Below, piece after piece: positions 35,058-43,779 of a DNA stretch of 64,000 nt. Each line of letters starts with the position of its first letter. Position 1 is the first letter of the stretch. Under the pieces are notes generated by a model. It did not search any database. It had not been told where the DNA came from and was given only the letters and a program-made list of their open reading frames with translations. Both the position numbers and the translations under genes were made by a program. The stretch comes from Winslowiella toletana (GTDB taxonomy: Bacteria > Pseudomonadota > Gammaproteobacteria > Enterobacterales > Enterobacteriaceae), in NCBI RefSeq assembly GCF_017875465.1, contig NZ_JAGGMQ010000001.1, positions 558,001 to 622,000 on the forward strand, given 5' to 3'.

Positions 35058-36253
35058 AATATTTTCTCCTGTCGTTCGAAACAGCCTAAAAAACGCAGGC
35101 GGGCTTCTTCAATACAATATTGAACCTCTGATTCATCGATCTGATAATTAGCAAAGTCATTTATACAAGCCATGCCTGTATCAGCGATTTCCCACGCCGT
35201 ATCCAGATCGTAAAACTGGAAGAGATAATCAGCGCGATCTATCAGTTCACGCCCTTTGGCTAAATCGCTTCTTTTATGGGTAATAGCAATATCTGAGCGA
35301 ACAGGTAACGCGTTGATCGACTGTGTTGCGAGCTTCTGAACCTCATGGGAGGCTAAATACAGTAAAAAATCGCCAGCATCTTGCGGGTGATTTGAACGTC
35401 CGGCAGCAAAAAAACCATCAATCGGGGTGTCTTCTCCGATTGCCACATTTTCATTGATAACTGGAAATCTGAAAAAATCTAATTGCTCATCGCAATCAGG
35501 GGGTACATATTCATCCCGGGCATAGCTGCCGATCAAGGTCATTCCAGCTTTACCACTCAACACTGCCGCAACCGCTTCTTCTTCATCATAAGAATCGGCC
35601 TTCCCCAGAAACCAGCCGTTGTCCTGCAACTTTCTGAAGAAGGTAAGAACGGTTTTAATTCTTTCATCCGTATAAGGTATTTTCAGCTCCATTAATTGCT
35701 GATGAAAGTGCGGACCATTTAACCGCATATTAAGGTAGTCGAACCATGCCGTCGCTGGGCAACGATAACGCGAACCTAACGCAAAAGGGATGATACCCAC
35801 TGAAAGTAGCTTGCCAGCCACAATGGTGAGGTCATGCCAGTTGTTGACTGGCATCTTTATTCCTGCCTTTTTAAAAACCGATGGACGATAATATATTGCC
35901 CACCAGAAATAGGAGGTCGGAATGCAATATTGCGCATCCCCCGTAGCAAACATATTCTGAAACCGGGGTTGCAGCGACGCATAAAATTTCGCTATCCCCT
36001 TAATTGAATCCGTTTTGATCATCAGTTCGCGGTTTATAAAGGATTTCATCCGATTTCCGGCAAACCAGGTCAAAACGTCAGGTGGGTTTGCGCAAGTAAG
36101 GTAGTGCTCCAGCGAGTTTCTAAGCTCCTCATGATCGAGGAAAGTGAGAATAACCGGCCTGGCCGATTGGTTTTTATTCCATAAGTCCACCACCTGATTG
36201 ATAAATGAACGGGTTACAGGCGAAGTCTGGTCTGTAATAAATGAGATCGTCAT
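35054..36253 (-). CDS. Sugar-ABC solute-binding-protein-like protein without signal peptide
   Basis: A 399-residue protein resembling family-1 sugar binding proteins: ANPPDVLTWFAGNRMKSF, CIPTSYFWWAIYYRPSVFKKAGI, NWHDLTIVAGKL, GKAGMTLIGSYARDE and the NHPQDAGDFLLYLAS segment. It begins MTISFITDQTSPVTRSF with no signal peptide or lipobox, the hydrophobic N-terminal segment having been lost, and no permease or ATPase gene is present in the cluster. It therefore probably works in the cytoplasm. Start overlaps the TIM-barrel gene by 4 bases. Possible roles are an intracellular carrier/sequestration protein for the product or a repurposed enzyme subunit; none is established. Confidence 0.85.
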   Translation of the reverse strand: MTISFITDQTSPVTRSFINQVVDLWNKNQSARPVILTFLDHEELRNSLEHYLTCANPPDVLTWFAGNRMKSFINRELMIKTDSIKGIAKFYASLQPRFQNMFATGDAQYCIPTSYFWWAIYYRPSVFKKAGIKMPVNNWHDLTIVAGKLLSVGIIPFALGSRYRCPATAWFDYLNMRLNGPHFHQQLMELKIPYTDERIKTVLTFFRKLQDNGWFLGKADSYDEEEAVAAVLSGKAGMTLIGSYARDEYVPPDCDEQLDFFRFPVINENVAIGEDTPIDGFFAAGRSNHPQDAGDFLLYLASHEVQKLATQSINALPVRSDIAITHKRSDLAKGRELIDRADYLFQFYDLDTAWEIADTGMACINDFANYQIDESEVQYCIEEARLRFLGCFERQEKIL

Positions 36254-37020
36254 ATTTCCCCTCCTGGGTTATTGCTGCTTAATATGCGTAATTGTGATAA
36301 AAATGCGTACATACTTTCCTTGCTTTCAAACCTTTCCTCTATTGAAATACTATGACAACCAATTTCCTGTAGTTTCCTTAAGAAGGCACATTGATACTCT
36401 TCGTAAAATAATCCCGACCCACGCGGCAGGTATGATGTATGAGCATGCATTATTTTACTGTTATCCAGCTCATCATCAATACTCAATTTCTCGCTACAAA
36501 TATGGTAACAATCAACTGTTATAGCAACTTCAGAAATACCGCTGATTAACTTTTTGGCCTCAGCACAAGAATTGATAAAATTTGTTTCGCCACGATGTAA
36601 TGGCTCTATACTGAGTTTTTGCTTTCTCTCCATACTGATCAGACTGGCTTTTTTTATAAATGCGATAAATTGCTGGCAGGCCAACTTACGCTGGAAATAG
36701 TGCGGTATATTACGTGCCTGCCCGCAACCCAGAACGATTTTGCGCACGCCAATCATCGCGGAGAGATCTAGCATCTGAGTTAGAATTTTTAGGGCGTATT
36801 TATGATCCGCGTCATTGCCTACAATCCTTGCCCCTAGCTCTCGTGGTAACGGCGAAGTCATTGCTTCGAAAGCATAATGCTCTAACGCTGACAAATTATC
36901 GCGACTATCAGCTCTGGACAGTTGGAGAATAAAATCCCCTTTGGCTTCTAAGTAATCAAAGTCACATTCTGCAGCCCACGCCAGTTGGCTGCTATCAGAA
37001 ATAACACACCCAATGCGCAT
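36250..37020 (-). CDS. Xylose-isomerase-like TIM-barrel protein
   Basis: A 256-residue protein of the AP-endonuclease-2/xylose-isomerase-like family. Family marks include the metal-ligand glutamate in LSIEPLHRGETNFINS, TVDCYHICSE with aspartate and histidine, HAHTSYLPRGSG and the late SIEERF glutamate. Relatives include IolE, IolI and hydroxypyruvate isomerases, which isomerise, epimerise or dehydrate keto-sugars and inososes. In the cluster it could epimerise or rearrange a keto-cyclitol. It is 5 bases after the class III aminotransferase stop. Confidence 0.85.
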   Translation of the reverse strand: MRIGCVISDSSQLAWAAECDFDYLEAKGDFILQLSRADSRDNLSALEHYAFEAMTSPLPRELGARIVGNDADHKYALKILTQMLDLSAMIGVRKIVLGCGQARNIPHYFQRKLACQQFIAFIKKASLISMERKQKLSIEPLHRGETNFINSCAEAKKLISGISEVAITVDCYHICSEKLSIDDELDNSKIMHAHTSYLPRGSGLFYEEYQCAFLRKLQEIGCHSISIEERFESKESMYAFLSQLRILSSNNPGGEI

Positions 37021-37025
37021 AATAG

Positions 37026-38369
37026 TTAATCCTTATAAGGATAATTTTCAACAAACTGTGCAAGACATTGAAGTTCACTGTACAGGGTTAGCAAGCCCTC
37101 TTTCAGATCAGAATCATTGATCGATAGGGGCGGATATAATCTTATTCTGCTCCCATACGCCATGGCGATAATACCGCGATGAAGTACAGAGGAAAAAAAA
37201 TTACGCATCACATCAGCAGATAACGGACGATTTGTGCCTGGATAGACTAACTCTAAACCTATCATCAGCCCGGATATTCCAGTATTACCGATGACAGTCA
37301 GCTCCCCAGACCAGGATTTCATGATACTTTCGGCTAACTTGCCTGATTCACAGCTTCGTTCGACCAGATGTTCATCGCGGATAATTTCAATCGTTGCTAA
37401 GGCTGCTGCACTGGCTAAAGGGTTGCCGCCAAATGTTGAAGAGGCCGCACTTGGCAGAGAAAATGAAGTATTTTCTACCAGGGCCGCATCGCTGATGACT
37501 GCGCTGACCGGCACGCCGGAACCCATCGCCTTACCAAGCACCAGGATATCAGGCACCACATCTTCGTGTTCAAAAGCGAAAAATCGCCCTGTCCTGCCAA
37601 ATCCAGTAATTACCTCATCAAAAATGAGTAACGCGCCAAATTCGTCTGCCAGTTTACGTATCTCTTTAAGATATCCCGCGGGAGGAACGATATTGCCATT
37701 TGTGCCTTGTACTGGTTCAATAATGATGGCAGCAACATTATTTGCTGTGCTCTCTTTGATGCTATTTCTTGCAAGTTCAACACAGGCATAATGGCACCCG
37801 GGGAACTTGAGGTTTAAAGGGCAACGGAAACAATAGGCGTAGGGAACATGATGGGAGCCTGTCGGAAACGGGCCGGCATCTCGCTTACGCGGCCCGGCAT
37901 GGAGGCTCATCGCTCCCTGGGTCTTGCCGTGGAACCCCCCCCAAAAACTAATTATCTCTTCCCGGCCGCTTGCAGCCCGCGCAAATCGTACAGCAGCTTC
38001 TACTGCCTCACTACCGGTCGAATACATATGTATGTGCTGCAAATTTGATGGCAATAGCGCCGCCAGGCTTTGCTGAAGTTGCGCGCGTACCTCGGTGTAG
38101 AAACTGCCGACCGTACATCGGGCCAATTGTTTGCTCACAGCTGTCAGAAACTTCGGGTGAGAATGACCAATATTACTCACACCGACTCCAGTGAAAAAGT
38201 CGATATACCGATTGCCATCAGTATCCCAAATGTATGCGTTCTCAGCATGATCAATGACAATATTTGAATACTCATTTATTGCTGCCCCCCCAGGCAGGGA
38301 GTGTTGCAATAAATTCGATATTATTTCCCTGGTTGTTGACGATCGAGACGGCTTCATTCTGTTACCCAT
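37026..38369 (-). CDS. Class III PLP aminotransferase
   Basis: A 447-residue fold-type I aminotransferase of the ornithine/4-aminobutyrate group: YSTGSEAVEAAVRFARA, HGKTQGAMSLHAG, the cofactor aspartate D251 in LLIFDEVITGFGRTG, and PLP lysine K280 in ILVLGKAMGSGVP. The start at 38369 has a very strong GAGGGGGAG ribosome-binding site. As the second transaminase of the cluster, it could introduce a second amino group on the cyclitol or act on a side chain or sugar. The family is broad, so the substrate is open. Confidence 0.9.
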   Translation of the reverse strand: MGNRMKPSRSSTTREIISNLLQHSLPGGAAINEYSNIVIDHAENAYIWDTDGNRYIDFFTGVGVSNIGHSHPKFLTAVSKQLARCTVGSFYTEVRAQLQQSLAALLPSNLQHIHMYSTGSEAVEAAVRFARAASGREEIISFWGGFHGKTQGAMSLHAGPRKRDAGPFPTGSHHVPYAYCFRCPLNLKFPGCHYACVELARNSIKESTANNVAAIIIEPVQGTNGNIVPPAGYLKEIRKLADEFGALLIFDEVITGFGRTGRFFAFEHEDVVPDILVLGKAMGSGVPVSAVISDAALVENTSFSLPSAASSTFGGNPLASAAALATIEIIRDEHLVERSCESGKLAESIMKSWSGELTVIGNTGISGLMIGLELVYPGTNRPLSADVMRNFFSSVLHRGIIAMAYGSRIRLYPPLSINDSDLKEGLLTLYSELQCLAQFVENYPYKD

Positions 38370-38385
38370 ATCTCCCCCTCGGGTG

Positions 38386-39534
38386 TCAATCAGCTTTATA
38401 TGCCCTGAGCTGTTGTGCCAGGGCTTCACCGCCCAGACCTTGCGGCTGATAAGCTGCCAATATTAACTGAAGTAATTTAATATCTGCTTTGGCATCTCTT
38501 ACATCAGTAATCACACGTTTATTAGTGGTAACACACTGATAGAAAACTTTTAGCTCTTCTTTAAAAGCATTATCATAAGATACTTCTACCTCGCTGGTGA
38601 TCAGCTTCCCGTTCTGCATATGTACGTGTGACACTAGAGTGGGTCTGTTTTTCAGAAATGGAGAACTAAAACTTACCTTTAACCGTTCTGAATCTGAATA
38701 TACCGAGAACTCTTCAACATAATTCCTGACGCCGGATAAGTACGACCAGGTAAATATTATACGATGTGCTTCACCATAATCTAACATCGTCGTTATGGTC
38801 GGATAACAAGAGTGTGCCGGCCATATGTTCGTTGACAGTACGCTAACGGGTTCGCCAAAAAAAGCACGGATGAGATTGACATTATGAATCATACTACCCA
38901 ACATGGCATCGTAATAAACGGTTTTAAGGTTATCAGCAATATCGCCCACCGCATTAGTTAGAATTCTCAACTGTTGCCGGGCATTGGCTTTATTCACCTC
39001 TTCAGGTACATCATCGAAGCGGGGAACACTATATATATCAAAATACTGCTGTTCTTCCGGGTGGAGTACTGTCACTTGTGTATATCGGGGATGTTTAATC
39101 TTTCTGGCAATATCAAGCGCGTAGTTAAATCCGCTATCGTAACGTTTCATATAACCAACCATTAACACCTTACCTGAACTCTCCACTATTTTTTCAATTT
39201 CTTCAGCTTCTGCCACAGTAAAACAGAGTGGCTTCTCACAAAAAACATGTTTCCCGGCCCTCAAAGCCTGCACAACAAGCGGAGCATGGGAACCTTCGGT
39301 TAAAACAAATACAGCATCAGTATCAGACGCAAGAAATTCTATATAGTCCGAATAGCGATTATTAACATCAATACTATATTTTCTTCCTATATAATGCAGA
39401 AGCTGAATAGAATGATCACATATCGCTTGCAGATCAAAAAGTTCACTGAGATCTTTTAGATGCGCAAGGTGCATAATTTGGGCAATAGCACCACAACCCA
39501 CTACACCTGTTTTAATGCTAACCGTCCCTTGCAT
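38386..39534 (-). CDS. Gfo/Idh/MocA-family dehydrogenase (second in cluster)
   Basis: A 382-residue NAD(P)-dependent oxidoreductase: TGVVGCGAIAQIMHLAHLKDL at the N terminus, HVFCEKPLCFTV with the catalytic lysine, and MLGSMIHNVNLIRAFFGEP in the substrate domain. Start at 39534 follows GGAGAGAG; the frame is open to 39585. As the first gene of the minus-strand operon it probably makes the keto-cyclitol used by an aminotransferase. It is clearly different in sequence from the other dehydrogenase of the cluster, suggesting two distinct oxidation steps. Confidence 0.88.
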   Translation of the reverse strand: MQGTVSIKTGVVGCGAIAQIMHLAHLKDLSELFDLQAICDHSIQLLHYIGRKYSIDVNNRYSDYIEFLASDTDAVFVLTEGSHAPLVVQALRAGKHVFCEKPLCFTVAEAEEIEKIVESSGKVLMVGYMKRYDSGFNYALDIARKIKHPRYTQVTVLHPEEQQYFDIYSVPRFDDVPEEVNKANARQQLRILTNAVGDIADNLKTVYYDAMLGSMIHNVNLIRAFFGEPVSVLSTNIWPAHSCYPTITTMLDYGEAHRIIFTWSYLSGVRNYVEEFSVYSDSERLKVSFSSPFLKNRPTLVSHVHMQNGKLITSEVEVSYDNAFKEELKVFYQCVTTNKRVITDVRDAKADIKLLQLILAAYQPQGLGGEALAQQLRAYKAD

Positions 39535-40011
39535 TATTCTCTCTCCGTATTGATTAAGGTTAAAAACAATAATAAACCTCACCATAATGCATAGCGCGAG
39601 AAATTATTAATATTAAGGATTAATAGCCTAGTTAAAATCTGAAGTGCTATCCAAAAAAGCTGACGTTTCAGATACTGGCCTAACGATTTCTTTGGAAAAT
39701 AATGAGAATTAAGATGTTTTAACTATTTGTTTTATGCGTAAAAGAATAATAATAAAATTTTCTTTACACTCTCCTTGCTACAGTTATGGTCTGGACATCG
39801 TTACATTGAGTGGTTATATTGTGAACTAACAGATTAAACTTTGACCAACTATAAATGACAGTTATGTTGTTTACCAGAATATTTTTTGTTGAAGTTGGTT
39901 TGCACTGTCCGTAGTCAAAGATTTGCATGGGGCTGACGAAAGATTAGCATCTGGCGCTGGAATGTTATTCAGCCATTAAGGAAGCTGCTGGTGAAATAGA
40001 GGGAAATTTCA
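39535..40011. other. Divergent promoter region of the aminocyclitol-like cluster
   Basis: About 475 very AT-rich bases between the minus-strand operon and the plus-strand pair. No supportable gene. It should hold promoters for both directions; only one candidate is listed separately. Confidence 0.5.
39763..39790 (+). promoter_or_regulatory. Candidate sigma-70 promoter for the epimerase/Ino1 genes
   Basis: TTTACA, 16 bases, TATGGT. The predicted transcript would have a leader of about 215 bases before the epimerase start. Matches are fair, not strong. Confidence 0.35.
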
Positions 40012-40881
40012 ATGAAAAATGTCACCGTTGTTGGAGCAGATGGATTTATTGGGAGCGCTGTAGTCAAAGAACTCTGTTTAAACGGCTACAGCCCCATCAC
40101 TGTCACCCGAAATAGTAAAATCGACAAAGACATTAATAATATCAATATCGTGTTTTATCTGGCGGGTTCGTGTACGCCACATAACGCAGCGGATAATGCC
40201 GTACACTCCAGGTTTGATTTAAAGTCTCTTATGCAATTTCTGGATAATTTAAAAGGAGTTAAAACACGCCCTTTATTCGTCTTCGCTTCTTCAGCGGGGA
40301 CAGTATATGACCCTGCCGGACCTCAGCCTTACAGAGAATCCTCTTGGTTGAAAGCGGTAAACCACTATGGACAAAGCAAGCTAGAACAAGAAAACGTGGT
40401 GCGAGAAGCCAGCTGGGTGGAGCCTCTTATACTAAGACTTTCAAATATTTACGGCCCGTATCAAAAGGCCAAACCGGGATTCGGTGTTATAGCCCATTGG
40501 GCACAAAAAATATCCAGGTATGAACCCATTGAAATGATGGGGAATTCAGGTCGGGATTATCTCAACATCGCTGACCTGGTAGACATCTTTCTAAAAATCG
40601 CGCATAACTCTCCAACGCGTTATACGGGGCTAACTGTCAATATCGCCTCCGGGGAGACGATTACGCTTGAAGAGCTTTATCACGTTTTTACCAAAGCAAC
40701 CGTTCGCCCCATTGAGATGATTAAAAAACCTGCCAGAGCCTTTGATGTAAAATATGTTTCAATCGATAATTCCTTAGCTAAGGAATTATTTAACTGGCAG
40801 CCTGAAATTACACTTATTGCAGGTATAAAAGCTGTCTTAACGGCTAATTACGCAGCTAATAATAAAAACATAGAGACATGA
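40012..40881 (+). CDS. NAD-dependent epimerase/dehydratase (SDR family, sugar type)
   Basis: A 289-residue extended short-chain dehydrogenase. The Rossmann loop is VGADGFIGSAVV (residues 7-18), the catalytic motif YGQSK, and RLSNIYGP and GNSGRDYLNIADLV are typical of nucleotide-sugar epimerases and dehydratases such as GalE or WcaG-like enzymes. It may supply the activated sugar for the cluster's glycosyltransferase, or act directly on the cyclitol. GAGGG lies upstream of the ATG. The inositol-phosphate synthase gene follows about 165 bases later on the same strand. Confidence 0.88.
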   Translation: MKNVTVVGADGFIGSAVVKELCLNGYSPITVTRNSKIDKDINNINIVFYLAGSCTPHNAADNAVHSRFDLKSLMQFLDNLKGVKTRPLFVFASSAGTVYDPAGPQPYRESSWLKAVNHYGQSKLEQENVVREASWVEPLILRLSNIYGPYQKAKPGFGVIAHWAQKISRYEPIEMMGNSGRDYLNIADLVDIFLKIAHNSPTRYTGLTVNIASGETITLEELYHVFTKATVRPIEMIKKPARAFDVKYVSIDNSLAKELFNWQPEITLIAGIKAVLTANYAANNKNIET

Positions 40882-41047
40882 TTACTGAATGTGATTTTTA
40901 CCTGATATAAAAACACGCCTGCTTATTTCATCTTCATAGCAATGTCTCATTCCCGGTGTTCTGTAGGGAGTAAATAACCTGATGCTCGTTAGATTCATCA
41001 CAACGACCATTGGATTTCATCAAAAGGAGTTTATAAGGAGAAATATG

Positions 41048-42136
41048 ATGAGTACAAACAATCCTATTCGTGTGGCCATTGTCGGCGTTGGCAACTGTGC
41101 TTCTTCGTTGGTCCAGGGTGTTGAGTACTACAAGAATGCACCAGATGATCAGCCCGTTCCGGGTCTGATGCACGTACGGTTCGGTAAATATCACGTCTCT
41201 GATATTAAATTTGTGATGGCCTTCGATGTCGACGCAGCCAAAGTCGGGCTTGACCTGTCGGCGGCAATTTATGCGTCGGAGAACAATACGATAAAATTTT
41301 CCCCAGTGCCATCCACCGGCGTAACAGTGCTTCGTGGCCCAACGCTGGACGGGCTGGGATATTACTACCGGCAGCTTATTCAGGAGTCTGACGCACCTCC
41401 GGTTGACGTCGTCACTTCATTAAAAAATGCTAACGTCCAGGTGCTGATCAATTATCTTCCGGTTGGTTCAGCAGACGCAGCCCGCTTCTACGCACAAGCG
41501 GCAATTGATGCGGGGGTGGCCTTTATCAATGCGATACCCGTGTTTATCGCCAGCAGACCCGAATGGGCAAAAAAATTCACGGACGCCGGAATCCCAATTA
41601 TCGGCGATGACATTAAATCCCAAATTGGGGCGACAATCACCCATCGCGAGTTGGTAAAGCTTTTTGAAAAACGAGGCGTGGTTCTCGATCGCACATACCA
41701 ACTGAATGTCGGTGGCAATATGGACTTTAAAAACATGCTGGAGCGGGATCGGCTGGAGCTTAAGAAGATCTCCAAAACCCAGGCTGTCACTTCAAATACT
41801 TCAGCAATATTATCGGCGAGGAATCTGCATATCGGCCCCTCTGATCATGTCCCATGGCTGGATGACCGGAAGCTGGCCTTTATCCGTCTGGAGGGACGTA
41901 ACTTTGGTGATGCTCCAGTCTCGCTAGAATGTAAACTTGAGGTTTGGGACTCGCCTAATTCAGCGGGTGTAATCATTGATGCCGTGCGGGCAGCGAAAAT
42001 TGGCTTAGACCGCGGGCTTAGAGGGCCTCTGGTTGCCCCTTCCAGTTACTTTATGAAGTCGCCAGCAGAACAATTTCCTGACGATATCGCCCATGAAAAC
42101 GTTGAGGCTTTTATTCGCGGTGAAACAGGACATTGA
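41048..42136 (+). CDS. ino1: Myo-inositol-1-phosphate synthase, short actinobacterial type
   Basis: A 362-residue synthase converting glucose-6-phosphate to 1D-myo-inositol 3-phosphate with an NAD hydride cycle. It has the NAD-binding start [20 protein letters not shown], the core [45 protein letters not shown] and [20 protein letters not shown]. These runs are nearly the same as in mycobacterial Ino1, and the length is that of the actinobacterial form (about 360) rather than the eukaryotic form (over 500). Start: AAGGAG lies 7 bases before the ATG at 41048 (a second ATG at 41045 is also possible). Most enterobacteria lack this enzyme, so acquisition by transfer with the cluster is likely. 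Confidence 0.94.
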   Translation: MSTNNPIRVAIVGVGNCASSLVQGVEYYKNAPDDQPVPGLMHVRFGKYHVSDIKFVMAFDVDAAKVGLDLSAAIYASENNTIKFSPVPSTGVTVLRGPTLDGLGYYYRQLIQESDAPPVDVVTSLKNANVQVLINYLPVGSADAARFYAQAAIDAGVAFINAIPVFIASRPEWAKKFTDAGIPIIGDDIKSQIGATITHRELVKLFEKRGVVLDRTYQLNVGGNMDFKNMLERDRLELKKISKTQAVTSNTSAILSARNLHIGPSDHVPWLDDRKLAFIRLEGRNFGDAPVSLECKLEVWDSPNSAGVIIDAVRAAKIGLDRGLRGPLVAPSSYFMKSPAEQFPDDIAHENVEAFIRGETGH

Positions 42137-42150
42137 ACTTTTCGTTGAAA

Positions 42151-42189
42151 ACCATCGGCTGCGGGCGGAGGCAGCCCGCAGCCGATGGT
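42151..42189 (-). terminator. Long hairpin between Ino1 and livF genes
   Basis: Two perfect 16-base arms (ACCATCGGCTGCGGGC / GCCCGCAGCCGATGGT) with a 7-base loop. On the minus strand it is followed by TTTTC, so it most likely terminates the liv operon, but it may also stop the converging ino1 transcript. Confidence 0.8.
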
Positions 42190-42190
42190 C

Positions 42191-42907
42191 TTACACCCCA
42201 CCCAAATAAGCACTTCTCACTTCAGGATTCACCAGCAATTCCTGCCCGCTGCCAGTCAGGCGGATCTCGCCGTTAACCATCACATAAGCGCGATTTGATA
42301 ACTTCAGGGCGTGATTAGCATTCTGCTCCACCAGAAACAGCGTCATCCCCTGCTGCGTCAGCTCGCGCAGAATCTGAAAGATCTGCTTCACCACAATCGG
42401 CGCCAGCCCGAGACTGGGTTCATCCAGCAACAGCAGTTTGGGCCGGCTCATTAGCGCGCGGGCAATCGCCAGCATCTGCTGTTCGCCGCCTGACAAGGTC
42501 ATTGCGCGCTGACTGCGTCGCTCTTCCAGTCGCGGAAACAGCTGATACATTCGCGCCTTATCCTCCTTCTGATAGCGGCTGCCGATGGCGATGGTGCCCA
42601 TCAGCAAATTCTCCTCGACCGTCATATCCGGAAAAATCCGCCGCCCTTCCGGCGCCTGCGCAATACCGTTACTGGCGATAAAGTGGGTAGATTTCTGGCT
42701 GATATCTGCGCCGCGATAGAGGATCTGCCCGGCGGCAATACGCGGCTGACCAAAGATCGACATCAGTAAGGTCGATTTCCCGGCGCCGTTCGCGCCAATC
42801 AGCGAGACGGTTTCACCTTCATTGACCGTCAGCGAAATGCCGTTCAGTGCCTGAATCGGGCCATAAAATACATCAACGTGGCGAAACTCAAGTAGTGGCT
42901 GGCTCAT
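42191..42907 (-). CDS. livF: Branched-chain amino acid ABC importer, ATP-binding protein LivF
   Basis: A 238-residue ABC ATPase. Walker A GANGAGKSTLL, signature LSGGEQQMLAIARALMSRP, Walker B LLLLDEPSLGLAP, and VEQNANHALKLSNRAYVM, which is a LivF marker. It energises import with LivG. Overlaps the LivG gene end by 4 bases; last gene of the operon. Confidence 0.95.
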   Translation of the reverse strand: MSQPLLEFRHVDVFYGPIQALNGISLTVNEGETVSLIGANGAGKSTLLMSIFGQPRIAAGQILYRGADISQKSTHFIASNGIAQAPEGRRIFPDMTVEENLLMGTIAIGSRYQKEDKARMYQLFPRLEERRSQRAMTLSGGEQQMLAIARALMSRPKLLLLDEPSLGLAPIVVKQIFQILRELTQQGMTLFLVEQNANHALKLSNRAYVMVNGEIRLTGSGQELLVNPEVRSAYLGGV

Positions 42908-43779
42908 CCGGCGATCTCCTCTTCGTCGGCGCCCAGATAGGCGGCAATCACACTGACATTGCGCTGAATCTCTTGCGGCGTACCGCGGGCAATCACATCG
43001 CCATGGTCGAGGACAATCACCTGATCGGAAATCTCCATCACCATGCCCATATCATGTTCAATCAGCAGCACCGTGACCCCGTGTTGCTGCCGCAATGTCC
43101 GCACGATATGGCTCAGCGCGCGGGTTTCCACCGGATTGAGGCCCGCGGCTGGTTCGTCAAGACAGATCATCTCCGGCCCGGTGCACATCGCGCGGGCAAT
43201 CTCCAGCCGCCGCTGCTGACCATAGGAGAGCGTACCCGCCAGACGATTGGCGCACTCCACCAGATCTACCACTTCCAGCCAGTAGAAGGCCCGATCCAGC
43301 GCCTGATTTTCCGCCCGGCGATAACCCGGAGTATTGAAGATCCCGGCGATCAGATTGCGATTGGCCTGCATATGCTGGGCCACCATCAGATTTTCCACCA
43401 CTGACATCTCACGGAATAAGCGGATATTCTGGAAAGTGCGCGCCAGCCCGGCGCGGTTCACCAGGTGCGTGCCGCCAAACATTTTATACCAGATACGTGA
43501 CCCCAGTCGGGCCGGATGGAGAAAATCCGCCGGGCGAATTTTCTGTCCCAGCACCTGAATCACATCAGTCATGCGTGATTGTGCATTAAGCATAATCACG
43601 CCGCCAGAAGCCTGATAAAATCCGGTCAGGCAGTTAAATACCGTGGTTTTCCCCGCCCCGTTAGGGCCAATCAGCGCGGTAATGGAGCCGCGCTCCACCT
43701 CAAGGTTTACATCGTTCAGCGCTTTGATGCCGCCAAAGTGCATCATCAGATGTTCCACACGCAGAATGCTGTCACTCAT
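42904..43779 (-). CDS. livG: Branched-chain amino acid ABC importer, ATP-binding protein LivG
   Basis: A 291-residue ABC ATPase with the LivG-specific long insertion after Walker [19 protein letters not shown], then [30 protein letters not shown] and [10 protein letters not shown]. The final part [20 protein letters not shown] is typical. Overlaps LivM and LivF genes by 4 bases at each side, indicating coupled translation. Confidence 0.95.
   Translation of the reverse strand: MSDSILRVEHLMMHFGGIKALNDVNLEVERGSITALIGPNGAGKTTVFNCLTGFYQASGGVIMLNAQSRMTDVIQVLGQKIRPADFLHPARLGSRIWYKMFGGTHLVNRAGLARTFQNIRLFREMSVVENLMVAQHMQANRNLIAGIFNTPGYRRAENQALDRAFYWLEVVDLVECANRLAGTLSYGQQRRLEIARAMCTGPEMICLDEPAAGLNPVETRALSHIVRTLRQQHGVTVLLIEHDMGMVMEISDQVIVLDHGDVIARGTPQEIQRNVSVIAAYLGADEEEIAG

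Noticed and set aside
35054..36253. ABC sugar importer in the biosynthetic cluster
   Set aside because: Only a binding-protein-like gene is present, without signal peptide, permease or ATPase.
27717..42136. O-antigen or capsule locus
   Set aside because: There is one glycosyltransferase and no flippase, polymerase, chain-length regulator or nucleotide-sugar operon; Ino1 and an inosose-type aminotransferase point elsewhere.
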